Assembly (NCBI RefSeq): GCF_900114215.1 | Contig: NZ_FOSG01000012.1 | Span: 62,001-126,000 of the forward strand | Reading direction: 5' to 3' | Origin: Streptomyces mangrovi | GTDB taxonomy: Bacteria > Actinomycetota > Actinomycetes > Streptomycetales > Streptomycetaceae | DNA: 64,000 nt | Translations under genes and position numbers: made by a program | Shown: positions 7,610 to 15,629 of the stretch, piece by piece | How the letters are laid out: every line of letters begins with the position of its first letter | Position numbering within the stretch: the first letter of the stretch is position 1 | The notes under the pieces: model-generated | Told to the model about the DNA's origin: nothing | The model's database searches: none | The model's input: the letters and a program-made list of their open reading frames with translations, nothing else

Positions 7610-8191
7610 GTGCCCAGGATTCGAGCGGCCTCCGTGGCCGAGCACCGGACGATGCAGCGCGACGCCCTGCTGGAGGCAGCACGATCCCTGCTGTCCGAGG
7701 GCGGCACGGAGGCGCTGACCTTCCCCGCGCTGGCGGCCCGCACGGGACTGGCGCGCTCCTCCGTCTACGAGTACTTCCGCTCCCGCGCCGCCGTCGTCGA
7801 GGAGTTGTGCGCCGTCGACTTCCCCGTCTGGGCGGCGGAGGTGGAGGACGCCATGGAGCGGGCCGACACCCCCCAGGCGAAGGTGGAGGCCTATGTGCGG
7901 CGGCAGCTTGCCCTGGCCGGCGACCGGCGCCACCGGGCCGTCGTGGCCATCTCGGCCGGCGAGCTGGACCCCGGAGCCCGGGAGAAGATCCGTGCGGCCC
8001 ACGGCGGACTGATCACCATGGTGGTGGACGCCCTCGCGGCCCTCGGCCACGACGAGCCGCGGCTGACGGCCACTTTGCTGCAGGGCGTCGTGGACGCCGC
8101 GGTCCGCCGTATCGAGCTGGGCGCCGCCGAGGACCCGGACCGGATCACGCGGGCCGCCGTGTCGATGGCGCTCCACGGAGTCGCGGGCTGA
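7610..8191 (+). CDS. TetR family transcriptional regulator
   Basis: This is a 193-residue protein with an N-terminal TetR helix-turn-helix (about 15-60: ALLEAARSLLSEGGTEALTF, RTGLARSSVYEYFRSRAA) and an all-helical ligand domain. I chose GTG 7610 over GTG 7601 because PRIRAASVAEHRTMQRDALL is the conserved start in this family next to whiG. It lies 30 bases after whiG and may be co-transcribed. Target and ligand are unknown. The last 47 bases overlap the convergent M23 peptidase gene. Confidence 0.85.
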   Translation: MPRIRAASVAEHRTMQRDALLEAARSLLSEGGTEALTFPALAARTGLARSSVYEYFRSRAAVVEELCAVDFPVWAAEVEDAMERADTPQAKVEAYVRRQLALAGDRRHRAVVAISAGELDPGAREKIRAAHGGLITMVVDALAALGHDEPRLTATLLQGVVDAAVRRIELGAAEDPDRITRAAVSMALHGVAG

Positions 8192-8999
8192 GTCCCTTCC
8201 CTCCGTCCGCCCCGCCCTTTCGCCGGGCGCCGTGTTCGTTCCCCCGGGAGGGTCTCTCCGCGCGAGGCCGGACGTGGCGGTGCCGGGCCCAGAACGCGGC
8301 CACGGCCAGGACCAGTGCCGTCCCCACCCCGGGCGGACCGGCGGACGGGGAGCTCTGGGCGGCCGCCGTCCGGATCGCGTCGTCCCGCCCGCTCTCCGGT
8401 TCCCCCGGAAGCGGAACCCCCAGCACCGGAAGGAGCCGGGAGGGGCCGCGGTCGAGCAGATAGAGCGGATCCAGGTAGGCGTCACCGCGGCGCAGCCCCC
8501 AGTGCAGGCACCCCGCCGGGCAGTGGAAGCCGTCCGCCTCCAGCACACCCACCACATCCCCCGCCGCGACTCGGTCGCCCTCGCGTACCCGTGCGCCGAC
8601 CGGCTCGTACGTCGTACGCAGCGGAGGGGATCCCGTGCCCGCGAGTTCGACCGAGACCACCCCGCGCCCGGCGACCTCCCCCGCGAACGAGACCCGGCCC
8701 GCGGCCACCGCGCGCACCGGCTCCCCGGGACGAGCCACCAGGTCCACACCGCGATGGCCGGCCGACCACCGCCGGGGCGGCGGCTCCCAGCCGCGTCCGA
8801 CCGCCCCCGGCACCGGCCTGACCCGGCCGGAGCCGGACGGGCCGTCCCCGGGAGCGGCACGGGCCGCGGCCGTCCCCGCGGTGAGGAGCGGCAGCACCAG
8901 GCAGGGCAGCACCAGACAGAGCGGCAGGAGGAGGGGCAGGCAGAGCGACATGCAAAAGGGCGTGCGGCGCGGCGGCGCGGCGCGGATTCGGCGTCCCAT
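8145..8999 (-). CDS. M23 family metallopeptidase (LytM-type), exported
   Basis: The 284-residue protein should cleave peptidoglycan cross-links outside the cell. A hydrophobic signal segment follows the start (CLPLLLPLCLVLPCLVLPLL). The M23 domain covers about residues 75-190: HRGVDLVARPGEPVRAVAAG holds the first metal His and Asp, and CPAGCLHWGLRRGDAYLDP holds the last His. After it comes a possible membrane segment (GTALVLAVAAFWARH) and a basic tail. ATG 8999 was chosen; a Met at 8951 at the signal segment is an alternative. The gene is convergent with the TetR gene and overlaps its 3' end by 47 bases. This M23 gene ahead of rpsB is typical for Streptomyces. Confidence 0.85.
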   Translation of the reverse strand: MGRRIRAAPPRRTPFCMSLCLPLLLPLCLVLPCLVLPLLTAGTAAARAAPGDGPSGSGRVRPVPGAVGRGWEPPPRRWSAGHRGVDLVARPGEPVRAVAAGRVSFAGEVAGRGVVSVELAGTGSPPLRTTYEPVGARVREGDRVAAGDVVGVLEADGFHCPAGCLHWGLRRGDAYLDPLYLLDRGPSRLLPVLGVPLPGEPESGRDDAIRTAAAQSSPSAGPPGVGTALVLAVAAFWARHRHVRPRAERPSRGNEHGARRKGGADGGKGLSPRLRGAPSTRRPA

Positions 9000-9352
9000 G
9001 AGCACAGCGTGGCGCGAAGGCACGGGGCGCGGAGGATCTCGGACGAGGGCTGTGGAGTACCGGCCGGCTGTGGACAACCGCGTCACCCGGTCCGGGGACG
9101 ACACCACCCGTCGCGGCGGCACCCGCGCCCCACGCGTGTCGCCCGCCGCTTCCCCGGTCCCGTACACTTCTGGTGCGATCCGGGTCACCGGATCGACTTC
9201 GCACGCCCCGCCGCCTTCCACGGGCGGCAGCGCATCTCGGTCCTCGAAAACGGTCTCCGGGCCGCCAACTTCGCAGGCAAGCGCATCAGGGCGTCAGGAG
9301 CGGCGGCCGTCCGGCCGCCGTGTACAACCGAGTGATCCAAGGAGATACGGCC
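9000..9352. promoter_or_regulatory. Divergent control region of the M23 gene and rpsB, with leader hairpin
   Basis: This 353-base stretch holds no gene. TACACT at 9163-9168 is a possible -10 box for rpsB, leaving a leader of about 180 bases. In that leader CGGCGGCCG (9301-9309), loop TC, CGGCCGCCG (9312-9320) makes a perfect 9-bp stem 32 bases before the start. rpsB leaders are often bound by S2 for autoregulation; whether this hairpin does so is inference. AAGGAG at 9339-9344 is the ribosome site. Confidence 0.5.
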
Positions 9353-10276
9353 ATGGCCGTCGTCACGATGCGGGAGCTGCTGGAGAGCGGCGTCCACTTC
9401 GGGCACCAGACCCGCCGCTGGAACCCGAAGATGAAGCGCTTCATCTTCACCGAGCGCAACGGCATCTACATCATCGACCTGCTCCAGTCGCTGTCGTACA
9501 TCGACCGCGCCTACGAGTTCGTCAAGGAGACCGTCGCCCACGGCGGCTCCATCATGTTCGTCGGAACCAAGAAGCAGGCCCAGGAGGCCATCGCCGAGCA
9601 GGCCACGCGCGTGGGCATGCCCTATGTCAACCAGCGCTGGCTCGGCGGCATGCTGACCAACTTCTCGACCGTCCACAAGCGCCTGCAGCGCCTGAAGGAG
9701 CTCGAGCAGATCGACTTCGAGGACGTGGCCGCCTCCGGCCTCACCAAGAAGGAGCTCCTGGTCCTCTCCCGCGAGAAGGCCAAGCTGGAGAAGACCCTCG
9801 GTGGTATCCGCGACATGCAGAAGGTGCCCAGCGCCGTCTGGATCGTGGACACCAAGAAGGAGCACATCGCCGTCGGTGAGGCGCGCAAGCTCAACATCCC
9901 GGTCGTCGCGATCCTCGACACCAACTGCGACCCGGACGAGGTCGACTACAAGATCCCGGGCAACGACGACGCGATCCGCTCCGTCACCCTGCTCACCCGT
10001 GTGATCGCCGACGCCGTCGCCGAGGGCCTCATCGCCCGCTCCGGTGCCGCCGGCGAGGGCAAGGGCGAGAAGGCCGCGGGCGAGCCGCTCGCCGAGTGGG
10101 AGCGCGAGCTGCTCGAGGGCGACGCCCAGAAGGCCGCCGAGTCCAAGGAGGGCGAGGCCCCCGCCGAGGCTCCGGCCGCCGCCGAGGCTCCGGCCGCCGC
10201 CGAGGCCGCCGAGGCTCCGGCCACCGAGGAGCAGGCCGCCCCCGCCGAGGGCGAGAAGCCGGCCGAGCAGGCCTGA
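9353..10276 (+). CDS. rpsB: 30S ribosomal protein S2
   Basis: S2 is part of the head of the small ribosomal subunit and needs S1-like contacts for initiation. The start is the well-conserved MAVVTMRELLESGVHFGHQT with AAGGAG 9 bases upstream. Family signatures include RWNPKMKRFIFTERNGIYII and NQRWLGGMLTNFSTV. The core of about 255 residues is followed by an extra tail of some 50 residues rich in Ala, Glu and Pro (repeats of EAPAAA), as in other Streptomyces S2 proteins. It is the first gene of the rpsB-tsf unit. Confidence 0.98.
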   Translation: MAVVTMRELLESGVHFGHQTRRWNPKMKRFIFTERNGIYIIDLLQSLSYIDRAYEFVKETVAHGGSIMFVGTKKQAQEAIAEQATRVGMPYVNQRWLGGMLTNFSTVHKRLQRLKELEQIDFEDVAASGLTKKELLVLSREKAKLEKTLGGIRDMQKVPSAVWIVDTKKEHIAVGEARKLNIPVVAILDTNCDPDEVDYKIPGNDDAIRSVTLLTRVIADAVAEGLIARSGAAGEGKGEKAAGEPLAEWERELLEGDAQKAAESKEGEAPAEAPAAAEAPAAAEAAEAPATEEQAAPAEGEKPAEQA

Positions 10277-10294
10277 CCGACGCCACAGGTGGTA

Positions 10295-10331
10295 CGGCCG
10301 GGGGCAGTGCCATGAGCGCCGCCCCCGGCCG
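10295..10331 (+). terminator. Hairpin between rpsB and tsf
   Basis: CGGCCGGGGGC (10295-10305) pairs perfectly with GCCCCCGGCCG (10321-10331) across a 15-base loop. No T-run follows. A partial terminator or mRNA processing site that lowers tsf relative to rpsB is likely. Confidence 0.6.
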
Positions 10332-10391
10332 CATGCCCGTCCCGTAGATCGATCCATCCTCATCGACCTTCCGAGAAGAGATTCACCGACC

Positions 10392-11228
10392 ATGGCGAAC
10401 TACACCGCCGCTGACGTCAAGAAGCTCCGCGAGCTCACCGGCGCCGGCATGATGGACTGCAAGAAGGCGCTGGACGAGGCCGAGGGCAACGTCGACAAGG
10501 CCGTCGAGATCCTCCGCGTCAAGGGCCAGAAGGGCGTCGCCAAGCGCGAGTCCCGCACCGCCGAGAACGGCGCCGTCGTCTCCCTGATCGCCGACGACAA
10601 GAAGTCCGGTGTGCTGGTCGAGCTCAAGTGCGAGACCGACTTCGTCGCCAAGGGCGACAAGTTCCTCGCCGTCGCCGACGCCATCGCCGCCCACGTCGCC
10701 GCCACCTCCCCGGCCGACATCGAGGCGCTGCTCGCCTCCGAGATCGAGCCCGGCAAGAGCGTCCAGGTGTACGTGGACGAGGCCAACGCCACTCTCGGCG
10801 AGAAGATCGTCCTCGACCGCTTCGCGCAGTTCTCCGGCGGCTACGTGGCCGCCTACATGCACCGCACCAGCCCGGACCTGCCCCCGCAGGTCGGCGTCCT
10901 GGTCGAGCTGGAGCAGGAGAACGCCGAGGTCGCCAAGGACGTGGCGCAGCACATCGCCGCGTTCGCGCCGAAGTTCCTCTCCCGCGAGGACGTCCCGGAG
11001 GAGACCGTCGCGAACGAGCGCCGTGTCGCCGAGGCCACCGCGCGTGAGGAGGGCAAGCCCGAGCAGGCCCTGCCCAAGATCGTCGAGGGCCGCGTGAACG
11101 GCTTCTTCAAGGAGAGCTGCCTCCTGGACCAGCCCTTCGCCAAGGACAACAAGAAGTCCGTCCAGAAGATCCTGGGCGAGGCCGGTGTCACGCTGAAGCG
11201 CTTCGCCCGCTTCCGCGTCGGCGCCTGA
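10392..11228 (+). CDS. tsf: Elongation factor Ts
   Basis: EF-Ts is the nucleotide exchange factor for EF-Tu. The 278-residue length is typical. The N-terminal UBA-like domain (about 1-50) carries VKKLRELTGAGMMDCKKALD, and the core has the Tu-contacting segment ELKCETDFVAKGD with the TDFVA motif. The C-terminal part ends LKRFARFRVGA. Start ATG 10392 with GAGAAGAGA upstream. It is 115 bases after rpsB, with a strong hairpin in between, the usual arrangement. Confidence 0.98.
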   Translation: MANYTAADVKKLRELTGAGMMDCKKALDEAEGNVDKAVEILRVKGQKGVAKRESRTAENGAVVSLIADDKKSGVLVELKCETDFVAKGDKFLAVADAIAAHVAATSPADIEALLASEIEPGKSVQVYVDEANATLGEKIVLDRFAQFSGGYVAAYMHRTSPDLPPQVGVLVELEQENAEVAKDVAQHIAAFAPKFLSREDVPEETVANERRVAEATAREEGKPEQALPKIVEGRVNGFFKESCLLDQPFAKDNKKSVQKILGEAGVTLKRFARFRVGA

Positions 11229-11331
11229 TCCGTAGGCCCGCTCCCGGTTAGGGTCGGGTTAACGGGGGCCCGTCCCGGTGCGTGACGCACTGAGCGCAGG
11301 CGTGTACGGACCGGACGACCGCAGTTGTGAC

Positions 11332-11387
11332 GAGGAGGCCATTGCCGCTTTCGGGGACCGAGAGGAACCATCGGCAATGGCCTCCTC
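11332..11387. terminator. Perfect 16-bp inverted repeat between tsf and pyrH
   Basis: GAGGAGGCCATTGCCG (11332-11347) and CGGCAATGGCCTCCTC (11372-11387) are exact reverse complements with a 24-base loop. It lies 104 bases after the tsf stop and 24 bases before the pyrH start. It could end the rpsB-tsf transcript or act as a leader structure for pyrH; its closeness to the pyrH start makes the second role worth considering. Confidence 0.6.
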
Positions 11388-11411
11388 ACGCGTGTGCACG
11401 AGGAGATCCGC

Positions 11412-12182
11412 ATGAAACAGGGCAACGACCCCGGAGGCAAAGCCTCCGACAAGGACCACGACCGCCGCCGCTTCCTGCTGAAGCTCTCCGGTGAGGCGTT
11501 CGCCGGCGGCGGAGGGCTCGGAGTCGACCCCGACGTCGTGCACAAGGTCGCCCGCGAGATCGCAGCCGTGGTCCGTGACGGCGCCGAGATCGCCGTCGTC
11601 ATCGGCGGCGGTAACTTCTTCCGCGGCGCAGAGCTCCAGCAGCGCGGCATGGACCGGGCCCGGTCCGACTACATGGGCATGCTCGGCACGGTCATGAACT
11701 GCCTCGCCCTCCAGGACTTCCTGGAGAAGGAGGGCATCGACTCCCGTGTGCAGACCGCCATCACCATGGGTCAGGTCGCCGAGCCGTACATCCCGCTGAG
11801 GGCCGTGCGGCATCTGGAGAAGGGGCGCGTGGTCATCTTCGGCGCCGGCATGGGCATGCCGTACTTCTCCACCGACACCACCGCCGCCCAGCGAGCCCTG
11901 GAGATCGACGCCGAGGCGCTGCTGATGGGCAAGAACGGCGTGGACGGCGTCTACGACTCCGACCCGGCGACCAACCCCGACGCGGTGAAGTTCGACGCCC
12001 TGGAGTACGGCGAGGTCATCGCCCGCGAGCTGAGGGTGGCCGACGCCACCGCCATCACCCTCTGCCGCGACAACAAGCTCCCGATCCTCGTCTTCGAGTT
12101 GCTGGCCGAGGGGAATATCGCCAGGGCGGTCCGGGGTGAGAAGATCGGCACGCTGGTGAGCGACCAGGGCTCCCGGGCCTGA
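11412..12182 (+). CDS. pyrH: Uridylate kinase (UMP kinase)
   Basis: PyrH phosphorylates UMP to UDP with ATP and belongs to the amino-acid kinase fold family. ATG 11412 (MKQGNDPGG) follows AGGAGA; the in-frame ATG 11394 has no such site. The 256-residue protein shows FLLKLSGEAF at the start of the fold, IAVVIGGGNFFRG (phosphate binding), VNCLALQD-like region near 95, FGAGMGMPYFSTDT, and the MGKNGVDGVYDSDP loop. The N-terminal 20 charged residues are an extension common in actinobacteria. It is followed by frr and cdsA. Confidence 0.97.
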   Translation: MKQGNDPGGKASDKDHDRRRFLLKLSGEAFAGGGGLGVDPDVVHKVAREIAAVVRDGAEIAVVIGGGNFFRGAELQQRGMDRARSDYMGMLGTVMNCLALQDFLEKEGIDSRVQTAITMGQVAEPYIPLRAVRHLEKGRVVIFGAGMGMPYFSTDTTAAQRALEIDAEALLMGKNGVDGVYDSDPATNPDAVKFDALEYGEVIARELRVADATAITLCRDNKLPILVFELLAEGNIARAVRGEKIGTLVSDQGSRA

Positions 12183-12354
12183 CGCCCACGGCGGACACGA
12201 AACGACGTCCGTACGGGAGCCGCCGCACACGGCACCGTACGGCAACTCCGTGCCGCACGATGGGCACGGTACGGGGATGGACAACAGCCTGCCGGTCGGA
12301 CACCGTGCAGGAATCAGGGCTTTCCGGCTCAATTCATCGAACCAGGAGCACGTG

Positions 12355-12912
12355 GTGATCGAAGAGACCCTCCTCGAGGCCGAGGAGAAGATGGAGAAGG
12401 CGGTCGTCGTCGCCAAGGAGGACTTCGCCGCGATCCGCACCGGCCGTGCGCACCCGGCGATGTTCAACAAGATCGTGGCCGACTACTACGGCGCGATGAC
12501 CCCGATCAACCAGCTCGCGTCGTTCTCGGTGCCCGAGCCGCGCATGGCCGTGGTCACCCCGTTCGACAAGAGCGCGCTGCGCAACATCGAGCAGGCCATC
12601 CGTGACTCCGACCTCGGCGTCAACCCCTCCAACGACGGCAACATCATCCGCGTCGTCTTCCCGGAGTTGACCGAGCAGCGCCGCCGGGAGTACATCAAGG
12701 TCGCCAAGGGCAAGGCCGAGGACGCCAAGATCTCCATTCGCAGCGTCCGCCGCAAGGCCAAGGAGGCCATCGACAAGGCCATCAAGGACGGCGACATCGG
12801 CGAGGACGAGGGCCGCCGCGCGGAGAAGGAGCTCGACGACACCACCTCCAAGTACGTCACGCAGGTGGACGAACTGCTCAAGCACAAGGAAGCCGAGCTT
12901 CTCGAGGTCTGA
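12355..12912 (+). CDS. frr: Ribosome recycling factor
   Basis: RRF splits post-termination ribosomes together with EF-G. The 185-residue protein has the usual length, starting V/MIEETLLEAEEKMEKAV with AGGAG upstream of GTG 12355. Signatures are FAAIRTGRAHPAMFN and the helical bundle end EKELDDTTSKYVTQVDEL. An upstream in-frame start exists at 12250, but homologues begin at MIEE. The gene is 172 bases after pyrH and 21 bases before cdsA. Confidence 0.97.
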   Translation: MIEETLLEAEEKMEKAVVVAKEDFAAIRTGRAHPAMFNKIVADYYGAMTPINQLASFSVPEPRMAVVTPFDKSALRNIEQAIRDSDLGVNPSNDGNIIRVVFPELTEQRRREYIKVAKGKAEDAKISIRSVRRKAKEAIDKAIKDGDIGEDEGRRAEKELDDTTSKYVTQVDELLKHKEAELLEV

Positions 12913-12933
12913 GGTTTCGAGGCTGCGATTTTC

Positions 12934-14109
12934 GTGAACGACTCATCCTGGGGAGCACCACCGTCGGGCGCCGGGCCCTCCGGTCGCCCCGGCCACCCCG
13001 CCCATCCCGGCCACTTCGGATACCGGAGCACCCCCGAACAGGGTTTCTCCTCCCCGCTTCGCGCAGAGGTGGCCCAGGCCCCGGCGGGTTACATGCACGA
13101 GGACGCCGAAGCGTCGCAGACTCGGCGTATGCCCATCGTGCCCGACGCCCCCGGCGGTGACCAGGACGATCGTGACGGCCGGGCGGCCGGGCGGCCGTTC
13201 GGCGGCCCCGCCCCCGGCGGCCGGCCCGGGCCGCGGACCGGTCCCGGAGCGGAGCCCGCGGCCCCCTCGCCCAGGGGCCGTTCCTCGGGCCGTAAGCGGG
13301 CGGGCCGCGACCTGCGCGCCGCGATAGGGGTCGGCCTGGGGCTGGGTGCCGTCATCATCGCCTCGCTCTTCGTCTACAAGCACGTCTTCGTCGGTGTGAT
13401 CGTCGCCGCCGTCGTGGTCGGGCTGTGGGAGCTGACCTCCCGTCTCGCCGAACGCAAGCAGATCAGTGCGCCGCTGGTGCCGCTGGCCGTCGGCGGCGCC
13501 GCGATGGTCGTCGCCGGTTACGTCCGCGGCGCGGAGGGTGCCTGGGTGGCCACCGCACTCACCGCGCTGGCCGTACTGGTGTGGCGGATGACGCAGGACC
13601 CCGCCCAGTATCTGCGGGACGTCACCGCCGGTGTCTTCGCCGCCTTCTACGTCCCTTTCCTGGCCACCTTCGTCGCCATGATGCTCGCCGCCGACGACGG
13701 CCCGCAGCGGGTGCTCACCTTCCTGCTGCTCACCGTCGTCAGCGACACCGGGGCGTACGCGGTCGGCTGGCGCTTCGGCACGCACAAACTCGCCCCGCGC
13801 ATCAGCCCCGGCAAGACCCGTGAGGGCCTGCTGGGGGCGGTGGCCTTCGCGATGGCGGCGGGCGCGCTGTGCATGCACTTCCTCATCGACGGCGGCACCT
13901 GGTGGCAGGGCCTGCTGCTGGGCCTGGCCGCGGCCGTCAGCGCCACCCTGGGCGACCTCGGCGAGTCCATGATCAAGCGGGACCTGGGCATCAAGGACAT
14001 GGGCAGTCTGCTGCCCGGCCACGGCGGCATCATGGACCGCCTGGACTCCCTGCTGCCGACGGCCCCCGTGGTCTGGCTGCTGCTGGTCGTCTTCGTCGGC
14101 GCGGGCTGA
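12934..14109 (+). CDS. cdsA: Phosphatidate cytidylyltransferase
   Basis: CdsA makes CDP-diacylglycerol from phosphatidate and CTP in the membrane. GTG 12934 lies 21 bases after frr. The first 120 residues are low-complexity, proline- and glycine-rich and likely disordered, a feature of Streptomyces CdsA. Then follow about eight membrane segments (from GVGLGLGAVIIASLFVY). The family signature is present near the C-terminus: LGDLGESMIKRDLGIKD, then LLPGHGGIMDRLDS. Transcription probably ends at the strong inverted repeat just downstream. Confidence 0.95.
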   Translation: MNDSSWGAPPSGAGPSGRPGHPAHPGHFGYRSTPEQGFSSPLRAEVAQAPAGYMHEDAEASQTRRMPIVPDAPGGDQDDRDGRAAGRPFGGPAPGGRPGPRTGPGAEPAAPSPRGRSSGRKRAGRDLRAAIGVGLGLGAVIIASLFVYKHVFVGVIVAAVVVGLWELTSRLAERKQISAPLVPLAVGGAAMVVAGYVRGAEGAWVATALTALAVLVWRMTQDPAQYLRDVTAGVFAAFYVPFLATFVAMMLAADDGPQRVLTFLLLTVVSDTGAYAVGWRFGTHKLAPRISPGKTREGLLGAVAFAMAAGALCMHFLIDGGTWWQGLLLGLAAAVSATLGDLGESMIKRDLGIKDMGSLLPGHGGIMDRLDSLLPTAPVVWLLLVVFVGAG

Positions 14110-14124
14110 CGGCCCGGCTGACGT

Positions 14125-14194
14125 CCCGTCCTCCGCGATGCTTCGGGGGCCGCCGCACCTGTGCGGCGGCCCCCGAAGCATCGCGGAGGACGGG
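14125..14194. terminator. Perfect 34-bp inverted repeat after cdsA
   Basis: Bases 14125-14158 and 14161-14194 are exact reverse complements with only a CT spacer (14159-14160). The arms read from CCCGTCCTCCGCGATG inward to GCCGCCGCAC. It is 15 bases after the cdsA stop and 113 bases before rlmN. A Rho-independent-like terminator without T-run is the likely role; such length and perfection is unusual. Confidence 0.75.
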
Positions 14195-14307
14195 ATGCCG
14201 GGTGGTTACGCGCTCCGGCGAGGCGGCGTTCGCTCCGACCCCGGATACAGCCCCCGCGGCATCCGCGGCCCGGAGCGCCGGAGTCGATCTGCGACACTGG
14301 ACGGGTT

Positions 14308-15414
14308 ATGCCTGCACCCGGAGAACTCACCTTTGTCGCGCCGCGCGGGGCCGCCAGGCCGCCGCGGCACCTCGCCGACCTCGCCCCGGCCGAGCGGCGC
14401 GAGGCCGTCGCCGCGATCGGCGAGAAGCCGTTCCGCGCCCAGCAGCTGTCGCGGCACTACTTCGCCCGGTACGCCACCGACCCCGCCGCCTGGACCGACA
14501 TCCCGGCCGCCGCGCGCGAGAGGCTGGCGGGAGAGCTGCTGCCCGAGCTGATGACCGTGGTGCGGCACGTCAGCTGCGACGACGACACCACCCGCAAGAC
14601 GCTGTGGCGGCTGCACGACGGGACGCTGGTGGAGTCGGTGCTGATGCGCTACCCGGACCGGGTCACCATGTGCGTCAGTTCCCAGGCCGGCTGCGGCATG
14701 AACTGCCCCTTCTGTGCCACGGGACAGGCCGGGCTGGACCGCAACCTGTCCACCGCCGAGATCGTCCACCAGATCGTCGAGGGCATGCGCGCCCTGCGCG
14801 ACGGCGAGGTGCCCGGAGGCCCCGCGCGGCTGTCGAACATCGTCTTCATGGGCATGGGCGAGCCGCTGGCCAACTACAAGCGGGTCATCGGCGCCATCCG
14901 CCGCCTCACCGACCCCGAGCCCGACGGCCTGGGCCTGTCCCAGCGCGGTATCACCGTCTCCACCGTCGGACTGGTCCCGGCGATCCACCGCCTGTCCGAC
15001 GAGGGCCTCAGGTGCCGGCTGGCGGTCTCCCTGCACGCGCCCGACGACGAGCTGCGCGACACCCTGGTGCCGGTCAACACCCGGTGGAAGGTCCGCGAGG
15101 TCCTCGACGCGGCCTGGGAGTACGCCGAGAAGTCCGGCCGCCGTGTCTCCATCGAGTACGCCCTCATCCGGGACATCAACGACCAGGCGTGGCGAGCCGA
15201 TCTGCTGGGCCGGCTGCTGGCGGGCAAGCGGGCGCACGTCAACCTCATCCCCCTCAACCCCACGCCCGGCTCCAAGTGGACCGCGTCCCGGCCCGAGGAC
15301 GAGCGCGCGTTCGTCGCCGGGCTGGAGGCGCACGGCGTGCCGGTGACCGTCCGCGACACCCGCGGGCAGGAGATCGACGGCGCCTGCGGCCAGCTCGCCG
15401 CCACCGAGCGCTGA
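14308..15414 (+). CDS. rlmN: 23S rRNA (adenine2503-C2)-methyltransferase RlmN, radical SAM
   Basis: RlmN methylates C2 of A2503 in 23S rRNA and A37 of some tRNAs. The 368-residue protein has the radical SAM cluster motif CGMNCPFC (Cys129, 133, 136), the following ATGQAGLDRNLS, SNIVFMGMGEPLANY, and the C-terminal DTRGQEIDGACGQLA with the Cys that acts in methyl transfer. ATG 14308 was chosen because homologues start at MPAPGEL-like sequences; an ORF opening at 14161 lies inside the hairpin. Confidence 0.96.
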   Translation: MPAPGELTFVAPRGAARPPRHLADLAPAERREAVAAIGEKPFRAQQLSRHYFARYATDPAAWTDIPAAARERLAGELLPELMTVVRHVSCDDDTTRKTLWRLHDGTLVESVLMRYPDRVTMCVSSQAGCGMNCPFCATGQAGLDRNLSTAEIVHQIVEGMRALRDGEVPGGPARLSNIVFMGMGEPLANYKRVIGAIRRLTDPEPDGLGLSQRGITVSTVGLVPAIHRLSDEGLRCRLAVSLHAPDDELRDTLVPVNTRWKVREVLDAAWEYAEKSGRRVSIEYALIRDINDQAWRADLLGRLLAGKRAHVNLIPLNPTPGSKWTASRPEDERAFVAGLEAHGVPVTVRDTRGQEIDGACGQLAATER

Positions 15415-15506
15415 GGACGCGCCAGCCACTGGTACGGTGGCGATGACCTCAGCGGTCGCACACAGTAGCGAAACAAGCGGAACACCAGTACCGAAACAGC
15501 CAAACC

Positions 15507-15621
15507 GACAGGGGAGCGCGTACAGCGCTGAGAGTGCGGTGTCACCGGGAGAGGGCCGAGAGGCCGCCCGGGGAGCCGCAGACCCTCGGACCTGATCCGG
15601 TTAGTACCGGCGTAGGGAGTC
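15507..15621 (+). promoter_or_regulatory. TPP riboswitch (thi-box)
   Basis: The conserved elements are present in order: GCGCTGAGAGTGCGG (15525 on), then GACCCTCGGACCTGATCCGG (15581-15600) and TTAGTACCGGCGTAGGGAG (15601-15619). Between them is a variable hairpin. The element sits just before a thiamine transporter gene, and its last bases AGGGAG act as the ribosome site of GTG 15630, so ligand binding should block translation. This matches the translational mode known for actinobacterial thi-boxes. Confidence 0.96.
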
Positions 15622-15629
15622 AGAAGAAA

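Noticed and set aside
9301..9320. Leader hairpin of rpsB as a terminator
   Set aside because: No T-run and only 32 bases before the start with an open ribosome site; a leader structure is more likely.
9433..9442. GAAGCGCTTC in rpsB, also 11195-11204 (tsf) and 58651-58660 (XRE gene)
   Set aside because: The core matches the sugar operator, but all lie in coding sequence where AAG CGC TTC (Lys-Arg-Phe) or its complement explains them; no control region is near.
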